A stretch of DNA of 7,969 bases, taken from contig NZ_ML142854.1 in NCBI RefSeq assembly GCF_004138495.1, positions 210,072 to 218,040 of the forward strand. Reading direction: 5' to 3'. This DNA is from Phytoactinopolyspora endophytica (lineage in GTDB: Bacteria > Actinomycetota > Actinomycetes > Jiangellales > Jiangellaceae). The notes under the pieces are model-generated. The model was given only the letters and a program-made list of their open reading frames with translations, did no database searches and was not told where the DNA came from. The position numbers and the translations under genes are program-made. Shown here one piece after another: positions 1 through 5,750 of the stretch (positions are counted from its first letter, which is position 1; every line of letters begins with the position of its first letter).

Positions 1-546
1 ACGCAGGTCGCCGATGAGGTCGGCGTCCTCGGCGAATCTCTCGACGAGAATCGCTTTGGCGCCGTCCAAGGCGGCCGCGGCATCCGGCACGCCGTCGTTG
101 ACGAACGCCTGTGCGGCCGTCTGCGGATCCTGGGTCGGATCGTCCAGCAACCCGTCGGCCAACGGCTCCAGCCCCGCCTCCCGGGCGATCTGTGCCTTGG
201 TCCGTCGCTTCGGCTTGTAGGGGAGGTAGATGTCCTCGAGCCGGGCCTTGGTCTCCGCGGCCATGATCTGGGCCTCGAGATCCTCGGTCAGCTTGCCCTG
301 CTCGCGGATCGAGTCGAGGATCGTGGTGCGCCGCTCCTCGAACTCGCGCAGATAGCGGAGCCGCTCTTCGAGAGTCCGGAGCTGCGCGTCGTCGAGCATG
401 CCGGTGGCCTCTTTGCGGTACCGGGCGATGAACGGCACCGTGGAGCCCTCGTCGAGCAGCCCGACCGCGGCGCGCACCTGACCTTCACGCGCACCGAGTT
501 CCTCGGCGATCTTCTGAAACACCCAGCTGGGCGTGGAAACTGTCAC
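1..546 (-). CDS. tex: Tex family RNA-binding transcription accessory protein (N-terminal part, runs off left edge)
   Basis: Tex is a cytoplasmic nucleic-acid-binding protein with a C-terminal S1 domain and an RNase-H-like fold, implicated in transcription. Only the N-terminal 182 codons are in the window; the family is usually around 750-800 residues, so the YqgF-like, helix-hairpin-helix and S1 parts lie to the left. The visible part matches the Tex N-terminal domain: [13 protein letters not shown] near residues 37-49, an arginine/glutamate-rich helix ([18 protein letters not shown]) near 56-73, and [21 protein letters not shown] near 103-123. The chosen start is GTG at 546-544, giving [17 protein letters not shown] lies 8 bases upstream and there is no other start codon in the nearby upstream frame. 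It is transcribed divergently from the gluconokinase gene. Family identity is very sure; the exact start is less so. Confidence 0.95.
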   Translation of the reverse strand, partial: MTVSTPSWVFQKIAEELGAREGQVRAAVGLLDEGSTVPFIARYRKEATGMLDDAQLRTLEERLRYLREFEERRTTILDSIREQGKLTEDLEAQIMAAETKARLEDIYLPYKPKRRTKAQIAREAGLEPLADGLLDDPTQDPQTAAQAFVNDGVPDAAAALDGAKAILVERFAEDADLIGDLR

Positions 547-585
547 GACCTTGACCTTCGACCTCTCCCGATCGTTATCTTCGGA

Positions 586-633
586 CCTCGACGGGACATT
601 CTGCCTGATAGCGCCATCCTGCTAGTGTCGAGG
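586..633. promoter_or_regulatory. Inverted repeat in the tex/gntK divergent intergenic region, function unknown
   Basis: The region of about 200 bases between the two divergent genes must hold promoters for both. It contains a perfect 7-base inverted repeat, CCTCGAC at 586-592 and GTCGAGG at 627-633, with 34 bases between the arms. A plus-strand TAGTGT at 623-628 resembles an actinobacterial -10 hexamer, but the -35 position is poor. The arms could be operator half-sites or chance; a 7-base repeat in GC-rich DNA is weak evidence. Confidence 0.2.
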
Positions 634-740
634 CGCGACTGCGGGGCATGGGCGGGCAGAGTTCGGCCTGCCCGGATGCCCTGGGCGGACGCCGACCAGG
701 TCGTTGCCGAGCCTGCGGACCGCCGTAGGTATGAGAACAC

Positions 741-746
741 AGGAGG
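741..746 (+). promoter_or_regulatory. Shine-Dalgarno sequence that decides the gluconokinase start
   Basis: AGGAGG is a full consensus Shine-Dalgarno sequence. It directly abuts the ATG at 747, leaving no spacer, but sits 6 bases before the in-frame GTG at 753. That spacing favours GTG 753 as the true start. Confidence 0.7.
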
Positions 747-752
747 ATGCCG

Positions 753-1268
753 GTGCTCCAGACACCCCAGCACATCGTCGTCATGGGTGTGTCCGGATCG
801 GGGAAGACCACGGTGGCGAAGCTGCTCGCCAGGCGGCTGGCGTGGCCGTATGCCGAAGGTGACGACTTCCATCCGGAGTCCAACGTCCAGAAGATGGCCG
901 CCGGGAAGCCGCTGGAGGACGAGGACCGCTGGCCGTGGCTGCGGGCGGTCGCGGATTGGATGTCCGCTCAGGCGGACGACGGCCGCAGCACCGTCGTCAC
1001 GTGCTCAGCCCTGCGTCGCGCCTATCGCGATTCGTTGCGCGAGGCCCGCGGCCAGGTCCGGTTCGCGCATCTGTCCGGTGAGTTCGACGTGATCGGCGAG
1101 CGGGTCGCCTACCGCGGCGGTCATTTCATGCCGGCTTCGCTGCTGACCTCCCAGTTCGAGACTCTCGAGGGGTTGGGAGACGATGAAGAGGGAACCGTGG
1201 TGGACGTGAATCGGGCCCCAGAAGATATCGCCGACGCCGTGATCGCCGGTCTCGACCTGAGCACCTGA
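753..1268 (+). CDS. gntK: Gluconokinase (GntK type)
   Basis: Phosphorylates D-gluconate with ATP to 6-phosphogluconate, the entry point from gluconate to the pentose phosphate pathway; a soluble cytoplasmic P-loop kinase. The product from GTG 753 is 171 residues, the usual size for the short GntK family. Visible motifs are the Walker A loop GVSGSGKT at residues 12-19, the family-typical segment EGDDFHPESNVQKMAAGKPL near 35-54 followed by EDRWPWL, and VTCSALRRAYRD near 82-93. The start at 753 is preferred over the ATG at 747 (two residues longer) because AGGAGG lies 6 bases before 753 and touches 747. The next gene, gnd, uses its product, which supports the assignment. The 126-base gap to gnd leaves open whether both are on one transcript. 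I see no truncation or missing motif. Confidence 0.95.
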   Translation: MLQTPQHIVVMGVSGSGKTTVAKLLARRLAWPYAEGDDFHPESNVQKMAAGKPLEDEDRWPWLRAVADWMSAQADDGRSTVVTCSALRRAYRDSLREARGQVRFAHLSGEFDVIGERVAYRGGHFMPASLLTSQFETLEGLGDDEEGTVVDVNRAPEDIADAVIAGLDLST

Positions 1269-1394
1269 TCGCAAGGGCGCTTCGGGGCATGCGTCAGGAT
1301 GAGACCTCAGAGGTTGCGAGTCAGGCAGCTCCCATTTCTGCGCGACCTCTCTAAGCGCTTCACCAGATCTGCTGATGTGAGATGAGGAGTGAGC
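1269..1394. promoter_or_regulatory. gntK-gnd intergenic region, possible promoter or operator
   Basis: The 126 bases between gluconokinase and 6-phosphogluconate dehydrogenase hold a perfect short palindrome, ACCTC-A-GAGGT, at 1304-1314. I find no convincing -35/-10 pair and no terminator with a T run. The spacing is long enough for a separate gnd promoter, but the sequence does not prove one. The palindrome could be an operator or chance. Confidence 0.2.
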
Positions 1395-2837
1395 ATGGCT
1401 GAAGGCCAAATGGCGGACGTCGCCGTCACCGGTCTTGGGACGATGGGGCGGAACCTCGCCCGCAATTTCGCGCGTAACGGGTTCCGGGTCGGCGTGCACA
1501 ACCGTAGTGCGGAACGCACTGATGAGCTGATGGACGAGTTCGGGCACGAAGGCGACTTCGTCCCCGCGACGAGTCTGGAGGACCTGGTGCAGTCGCTTCA
1601 GCGGCCGCGCCGGGTCGTGATCATGGTGCCCGCCGGAGGACCGACCGACGGGGTGATCGATGAGATCAGCCCAATGCTCGAAACCGGCGACATCGTGATC
1701 GACGGTGGAAACGCGCATTACCAGGACACGCGCCGCCGGGAGGCGGACCTGCGCGAGAAGGGCCTGCACTTCGTCGGCATGGGTGTCTCCGGCGGCGAGG
1801 AGGGCGCACTGCTCGGGCCCAGCATCATGCCGGGTGGCACGGCTGAGGCGTACTCCGCGCTGGAGCCTCTGCTGAAGAAGATCGCCGCGGATGTCGACGG
1901 CACGCCGTGCTGTACGCACGTCGGCCCCGACGGCGCTGGACACTTCGTCAAGATGCTGCACAACGGTATCGAGTACGCCGACATGCAGCTGATCGCCGAG
2001 AGCTACGACCTGCTGCGCAACGGTCTGGGAATGGAGCCCGCAGAGGTCGGCGAGGTATTCACCGCCTGGAACGACGGTGACCTGGAGTCGTTCCTGGTGG
2101 AGATCACCGCCGAGGTGCTCGCGCACGTGGACGGGGCCACCGGCAAGCCGTTCGTGGACGTGGTCCTCGACCAGGCCGGGCAGAAAGGCACCGGACGCTG
2201 GACGGTCATCTCGGCGCTGGAGCTGGGAATCCCGGTCAGCGGCATGGCCGAGGCGGTGTTCGCGCGGGGGCTCTCCAGCGATGTGGGCCGGCGTGAAGCC
2301 GCCCAGGCCGCGCTGCCGGGACCGTCCGCACCCGCCGAGCTGGCGGACCGGAAGCAGTTCGTCGACGACATCCGGGACGCGCTCTACGCGTCCAAGCTCG
2401 TCGCCTATGCGCAGGGCTTCGACACCATCAGAACGGCCAGCGAGGAGTACGGCTGGGACGTCAACCTGGGCGAGATGGCGACCATCTGGCGAGGCGGCTG
2501 CATCATCCGCGCCCGCTTCCTGGACCGGATCCGTGAGGCCTACGACCGGAATCGCGATCTGCCGTCGTTGCTGGTCGACGACTACTTCAGCCGGGCGGTG
2601 GCGGATGCGCAGGAGGGCTGGCGACGCGTCGTGGCCTCTGCCGCGCAGCTCGGAGTCCCGGTCCCGGGGTTCAGCAGCGCGCTCTCCTACTACGACGCGC
2701 TGCGAGCGCCGCGGTTGCCGGCGGCGCTGATCCAGGGGCAGCGGGACCTGTTCGGGGCGCACACCTACCAGCGAGTCGACCGGGACGGCACTTTCCACGT
2801 CGACTGGTCGGGCGACCGCTCCGAAGAGGAACGCTGA
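1395..2837 (+). CDS. gnd: 6-phosphogluconate dehydrogenase, NADP-type, decarboxylating
   Basis: Oxidises 6-phosphogluconate to ribulose 5-phosphate and CO2, producing NADPH, in the oxidative pentose phosphate pathway; cytoplasmic. The product is 480 residues, matching the long form of the family. It has the Rossmann motif GLGTMGRNLARN at residues 13-24, the NADP-phosphate-site residues HNRS at 35-38, the substrate-binding segment VSGGEEGALLGPSIMPGG at 131-148, and the signature GHFVKMLHNGIEYADMQ at 182-198, which carries the likely catalytic Lys186 and Glu193. The C-terminal tail (AHTYQRVDRDGTFHVDW) is also family-typical. ATG 1395 is chosen because GAGGAG at 1384-1389 is 5 bases upstream; the GTG at 1389 overlaps that site, and ATG 1410 is a possible shorter start. 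Only 39 bases separate it from the next gene, suggesting co-transcription downstream. Confidence 0.97.
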   Translation: MAEGQMADVAVTGLGTMGRNLARNFARNGFRVGVHNRSAERTDELMDEFGHEGDFVPATSLEDLVQSLQRPRRVVIMVPAGGPTDGVIDEISPMLETGDIVIDGGNAHYQDTRRREADLREKGLHFVGMGVSGGEEGALLGPSIMPGGTAEAYSALEPLLKKIAADVDGTPCCTHVGPDGAGHFVKMLHNGIEYADMQLIAESYDLLRNGLGMEPAEVGEVFTAWNDGDLESFLVEITAEVLAHVDGATGKPFVDVVLDQAGQKGTGRWTVISALELGIPVSGMAEAVFARGLSSDVGRREAAQAALPGPSAPAELADRKQFVDDIRDALYASKLVAYAQGFDTIRTASEEYGWDVNLGEMATIWRGGCIIRARFLDRIREAYDRNRDLPSLLVDDYFSRAVADAQEGWRRVVASAAQLGVPVPGFSSALSYYDALRAPRLPAALIQGQRDLFGAHTYQRVDRDGTFHVDWSGDRSEEER

Positions 2838-2876
2838 GCGCCGCTGTAGAGTGCCACCTACCTGGTTGGAGTACTC

Positions 2877-3908
2877 GTGCGTCCAGTGATCCTTCCGCCG
2901 CAGCTGCCGTCCACCTTTTACCGTGGCTTCGGCCGGATCGCGGACTTCCGGGGCGACCGCGACGGCTCGGTGCCACGGGACCGGCCGGAGGACTGGATCG
3001 GCTCCACAGTGAGCCGGTTCGGTGACCCGGGGTCGGGCCTGACGGTGCTGCCCGACGGCCGCCTGATGCGGGACGCCGTCGACGCTGCGCCCGGGGACTG
3101 GCTGGGTCCGGGCTCCAAAGCCGCCGGGGTTCCGGCGTCGCTGACGATTCCGCTGGTGAAGTATTTGGACGCGGGCCAGCGGCTTCCTGTGCATGTCCAC
3201 CCCGACGACGCCTTCGCGAGGTCCCGGCTCGGCGCGCCGCAAGGGAAGACCGAGGCCTGGCTCATTCTCCAGGCGCCTGCGGGCTCGCGGGTCCACCTGG
3301 GCTGGCGAGACGAGATGCCGGTCTGGCGGCTGGCCGACCTGGTCCGGCGGCAGGACGTGCCGGCCATGCTGGAAGCGATGAACCCGGTTCCGGTCGCGAC
3401 CGGCGATGTGGTGCTGGTTCCCGCCGGCACCGCGCACGCCGTCGGCGAGGGCGTGTTCCTGGTCGAGGTCCAGCAGGCGGCCGACCTGTCGATCCTGCTG
3501 GAGTGGCAAGCCTTCCTGACCGACTCGGGACAGGCCTTCGGCGGTGCTGACCTGGACGTCGCGCTCGGCTGCGTGGACGTCGCACCGCTGACGTCCGAGG
3601 TGTTCGACGAGCTTGTCGTCCGTGGCGCACTCGACCGGTCCGCCGGCCAGGCGGTGGCGCGGTTGCTGCCGGACGCCGCGGACGGCTATTTCGGTGCTTG
3701 GCTGGTACGAGACGGAGCCACCCTCCCGGCCGGGTACTCGACCGCCGTGGTCATCGAGGGAAGTGGCACGCTGTCCGGCGATGGCTGGGCAACGGATGTC
3801 GAGCGGGGAATGAGCCTCGCCGTACCGTACGCCGCGGGTGGGGTACACGTTGCCGGCCCGGTGACCCTCGCGGCGTTCACACCGCCAGGCCGGGGATGGC
3901 CGGCGTAG
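2877..3908 (+). CDS. manA: Class I mannose-6-phosphate isomerase-like protein
   Basis: Predicted zinc-dependent cupin isomerase interconverting mannose 6-phosphate and fructose 6-phosphate, which supplies mannosyl donors for glycans or feeds mannose into glycolysis. At 343 residues it resembles the short Bacillus-type class I enzymes more than the longer forms near 400. The cupin core shows LPVHVHPDD at residues 103-111, KTEAW at 124-128 and VPAGTAHAVG at 181-190, giving candidate metal ligands His106, His108, Glu126 and His187. From recall of the family, the first ligand position is often Gln (Q-x-H); here it is His. GTG 2877 is chosen because GGAG at 2868-2871 is 5 bases upstream and the N-terminal region is family-like. 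It lies 39 bases after gnd, in keeping with a sugar-phosphate role. Exact substrate is inferred; another sugar-phosphate isomerase activity is possible. Confidence 0.85.
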   Translation: MRPVILPPQLPSTFYRGFGRIADFRGDRDGSVPRDRPEDWIGSTVSRFGDPGSGLTVLPDGRLMRDAVDAAPGDWLGPGSKAAGVPASLTIPLVKYLDAGQRLPVHVHPDDAFARSRLGAPQGKTEAWLILQAPAGSRVHLGWRDEMPVWRLADLVRRQDVPAMLEAMNPVPVATGDVVLVPAGTAHAVGEGVFLVEVQQAADLSILLEWQAFLTDSGQAFGGADLDVALGCVDVAPLTSEVFDELVVRGALDRSAGQAVARLLPDAADGYFGAWLVRDGATLPAGYSTAVVIEGSGTLSGDGWATDVERGMSLAVPYAAGGVHVAGPVTLAAFTPPGRGWPA

Positions 3909-3949
3909 CATTGAGCGGCGCGACGGGGTCGACGAGAGAGCAGGGGACG

Positions 3950-4558
3950 ATGTCTGGGCGGGGAGACCACTATTTCTCTGAGATGCCCCAGGCCGCCAGC
4001 CAGGCAGGTACGGTCCAGATGAGGCTGAGCGACCTGGAACTCCAGCTCGCGAGCGACACGGGGGTGTTCTCGCATGGCCGGCTCGACGCCGGCACCCGGG
4101 TGTTGCTGGAACGGGCGCCGATGCCACAGATCCGTGGTGACCTCCTCGACTTGGGCTGCGGGTACGGACCTATCGCACTGACGCTCGCCACCCGAAGGAA
4201 ACGGGCCAAGGTGTGGGCGGTGGACGTCAATCAGCGGGCACTGGACCTGGTCCGTGAGAACGCCAAGACGGCTGGGCGGGGCAACGTCGTCGCGAGTGCA
4301 CCGGATGACGTTCCCGACGACGTGCGCTTCGCCGTGATCTACTCCAACCCGCCGATCCGGGTCGGCAAGGCGGCGTTGCATGAGCTGCTGGTGCGGTGGG
4401 TGGACCGGCTGCTGCCCGGTGGCTCCGCGGTGATCGTCGTGCATAAGCACTTGGGGTCGGACTCACTGGCCTCGTGGCTGAACGAGCAGGGGTTTCCCAC
4501 GACGCGGCTGCTGTCCGAGCGTGGCTATCGTCTTCTCCAGATTCAGCCCCGCGCGTGA
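3950..4558 (+). CDS. Class I SAM-dependent methyltransferase, RsmC-like (MTS domain)
   Basis: Probable S-adenosylmethionine-dependent methyltransferase of the RsmC/MTS group, whose characterised members methylate guanine N2 in 16S rRNA. The product is 202 residues. Motif I is LLDLGCGYGPIALTLA at residues 65-80, the acidic motif II loop is VWAVDVNQRALDLVREN near 88-104, and motif IV is YSNPPIRVGK at 131-140, with the NPP-hydrophobic signature of N-methyltransferases acting on exocyclic amino groups. SHGRLDAGTRVLL near 41-53 matches the segment before the fold in this group. It has only the catalytic domain; E. coli RsmC has an additional N-terminal domain and is much longer, so position-specific RsmC activity is not assured. 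ATG 3950 is chosen for the AGGGGA just upstream at 3942-3947; an in-frame TTG at 3911 lacks such a site. It lies 41 bases after manA and 18 before the next gene. Confidence 0.85.
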   Translation: MSGRGDHYFSEMPQAASQAGTVQMRLSDLELQLASDTGVFSHGRLDAGTRVLLERAPMPQIRGDLLDLGCGYGPIALTLATRRKRAKVWAVDVNQRALDLVRENAKTAGRGNVVASAPDDVPDDVRFAVIYSNPPIRVGKAALHELLVRWVDRLLPGGSAVIVVHKHLGSDSLASWLNEQGFPTTRLLSERGYRLLQIQPRA

Positions 4559-4563
4559 AGGAG

Positions 4564-4569
4564 AAGGAG
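4564..4569 (+). promoter_or_regulatory. Shine-Dalgarno sequence supporting the TTG start of the TrmH-like gene
   Basis: AAGGAG lies 7 bases before TTG 4577, inside the 18-base gap after the preceding stop codon. The spacing is good, and the reading frame from TTG begins with a plausible N-terminus (MSQLRG), so the rare start codon is credible. Confidence 0.65.
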
Positions 4570-4576
4570 CAGCGGT

Positions 4577-5128
4577 TTGTCGCAGTTACGGGGTACCGAC
4601 CTGAAGCGGCTGCATCGGTCGTGGAAGCGGCGGAGCACGGCGCGGATCGCGCTGCTCCTCGAAGGCGTCCAGTCGCCGTTCAACGTCGGTGCCATGGTGC
4701 GCACGGCGGCCGCCCTCGGCGTCGCGCAGTTCTACCTGGTGGGACGCACGGCGTCTCCCAGCGATGCGAAGGCGCAGAAGCTGGCGATGGGTACCGACCG
4801 CTACCTGGACAGCCAGACCTTCTCCGACGTCGCCGCGGGCCTCGCGCAGGCGAAGGACGATGGTTACCGGGTCATCGGCCTGGAGTTGACGCACGACGCC
4901 CGGCCGCTTCATGAGCTGGACCTGACCGGCGATGTCTGCATCGCAGTCGGGGCGGAGGACCATGGCCTGTCCGGGCAGTGTCTGACCGCCTGCGACGCGG
5001 TCGGCTATATTCCGCAGATCGGCAAGGTGGGCTCGCTCAACGTGGCCACGGCAGCCGCGGTGGCGTGCTACGAGCTCCGCCGGCAGGACTGGACCGGCCC
5101 GGACACGCCCGTTACGGGCGTGTCGTAA
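4577..5128 (+). CDS. TrmH/SpoU family RNA 2'-O-ribose methyltransferase
   Basis: A SPOUT-class methyltransferase expected to methylate a ribose 2'-OH in tRNA or rRNA using S-adenosylmethionine, with the trefoil-knot fold and dimeric action typical of the family. The product is 183 residues. All three family motifs are present: motif 1 NVGAMVRTAAALG at residues 36-48 (Asn36 and Arg42 conserved), motif 2 VGAEDHGLS at 124-132, and motif 3 IPQIGKVGSLNVATAAAV at 145-162. It has no N-terminal L30e-like substrate domain, unlike RlmB or thiostrepton-resistance-type enzymes, and resembles short TrmH-type proteins; I cannot tell which nucleotide is modified. The TTG start is supported by AAGGAG 7 bases upstream. 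It follows the RsmC-like methyltransferase after 18 bases, so two RNA-modifying enzymes are probably made from one transcript. Its last codons form one arm of a palindrome described separately. Confidence 0.9.
   Translation: MSQLRGTDLKRLHRSWKRRSTARIALLLEGVQSPFNVGAMVRTAAALGVAQFYLVGRTASPSDAKAQKLAMGTDRYLDSQTFSDVAAGLAQAKDDGYRVIGLELTHDARPLHELDLTGDVCIAVGAEDHGLSGQCLTACDAVGYIPQIGKVGSLNVATAAAVACYELRRQDWTGPDTPVTGVS
5102..5124 (+). terminator. Perfect 11+1+11 palindrome at the end of the TrmH-like gene, likely hairpin terminator
   Basis: GACACGCCCGT at 5102-5112 and ACGGGCGTGTC at 5114-5124 are exact reverse complements around a single T at 5113. As RNA this folds as about 9 GC-rich pairs with a 5-base loop (GTTAC). 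The stop codon at 5126-5128 starts just after the palindrome, so it encodes part of the C-terminus (DTPVTGV). No T run follows, as is common for actinobacterial hairpin terminators. It lies at the end of the four-gene run, which supports termination or 3'-end protection. A protein-binding palindrome acting on the DoxX gene is an alternative. Confidence 0.55.
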
Positions 5129-5165
5129 CCCGTCAAACCCGGGTCCGGCGTAGTGCAATGTGATC

Positions 5166-5627
5166 ATGAGCCCGTCGCGCGCTATGAACGACGCTGCCTG
5201 CCTCCTTCTACGTCTGGTGCTGGCCGTGGTCTTCGTGGCGCATGGCTGGCAGAAGGTCTACGACTGGACCATCGACGGAACGCGGGACACCTTTACCGAG
5301 CTCGACATCCCGTTCCCCGATGTGGCCGCGCCTTCGGTGGCCGTTCTTGAACTCGTCGGAGGAGGGATGCTCGGCCTCGGGATCCTCACCCGGCTGGTCG
5401 CCGCCGCGCTGGCGGGTTCGATGGTGGGCGCCCTGGTATTGGTGCACGCGGAGAACGGCCTGTTCATCGAGGACGGCGGGATAGAGCTGGTCCTGGTCCT
5501 GGCCGGTGGGTGCGCCGCCGTGGTGCTCCTCGGCCCGGGCAGGATCCGTTCTGACCGGATGCTCATCAAGTGGTTCTCCAGCGACGAGGACGAGATGGTC
5601 GAGGTCGCTCCGAAGCGTCGGAAATGA
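5166..5627 (+). CDS. DoxX family membrane protein
   Basis: A small integral membrane protein of the DoxX family. Family members have been linked to thiol or redox stress and, in some archaea, to thiosulfate:quinone oxidoreductase, but the role here cannot be assigned. The product is 153 residues with four predicted membrane segments, near residues 10-28, 55-75, 78-97 and 107-124. The first carries the family hallmark LRLVLAVVFVAHGWQK. The C-terminal tail is charged (SSDEDEMVEVAPKRRK) and probably cytoplasmic. ATG 5166 is chosen; GTG 5160 is in frame and would add two residues, and ATG 5184 is a shorter option. None has a clear Shine-Dalgarno sequence, so the start is uncertain. It lies 37 bases after the TrmH-like gene, behind the hairpin, so separate expression is likely. 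Confidence 0.85.
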   Translation: MSPSRAMNDAACLLLRLVLAVVFVAHGWQKVYDWTIDGTRDTFTELDIPFPDVAAPSVAVLELVGGGMLGLGILTRLVAAALAGSMVGALVLVHAENGLFIEDGGIELVLVLAGGCAAVVLLGPGRIRSDRMLIKWFSSDEDEMVEVAPKRRK

Positions 5628-5735
5628 GGGCGGAACGGGCCATACGGGAACCTTGACGGTGCCCAGGGCGTTGGGCGAGGGTGAGTCTGGCCACAAACTA
5701 CCGGAGAAGTGGCAATCAAACACCTATGACACGCA

Positions 5736-5741
5736 TACCAT
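5736..5741 (+). promoter_or_regulatory. Candidate -10 element for the penicillin-binding protein gene
   Basis: TACCAT matches the TANNNT -10 pattern and ends 9 bases before ATG 5751, placing a transcription start within about 0-4 bases of the start codon. A second candidate, TATGAC, is at 5725-5730. No good -35 sits 17-18 bases upstream of either. The rest of the 5628-5750 gap holds a weak imperfect hairpin near 5646-5664 and nothing else I recognise. Confidence 0.3.
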
Positions 5742-5750
5742 CGAACGAGC

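Noticed and set aside
2077..2730. Plus-strand open frame of 217 codons inside gnd
   Set aside because: Out-of-frame overlap with gnd; the Arg/Ser/Trp/Pro-rich translation is typical of a shifted frame.
1005..4127. Minus-strand open frame of 1040 codons opposite gntK, gnd, manA and part of the methyltransferase gene
   Set aside because: Antisense to four well-supported genes. The translation is rich in Arg, Gly, Pro, Val, His and Gln with no recognisable domain, as expected when high-GC codon bias suppresses stops on the opposite strand.
3686..4450. Minus-strand open frame of 254 codons opposite manA and the methyltransferase
   Set aside because: Antisense to real genes and without recognisable domains; same third-position GC effect.
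4474..4914. Plus-strand open frame of 146 codons overlapping both RNA methyltransferase genes
   Set aside because: Overlaps two genes with complete family motifs and itself shows none.
5653..5658. TTGACG as a -35 element for the penicillin-binding protein gene
   Set aside because: No -10 hexamer lies 16-19 bases downstream; the nearby sequence is GC-rich.
5646..5664. Hairpin after the DoxX gene as a terminator (GGGAACC / GGTGCCC around TTGAC)
   Set aside because: The stem has a central mismatch and only six pairs, with no T run; too weak to call.
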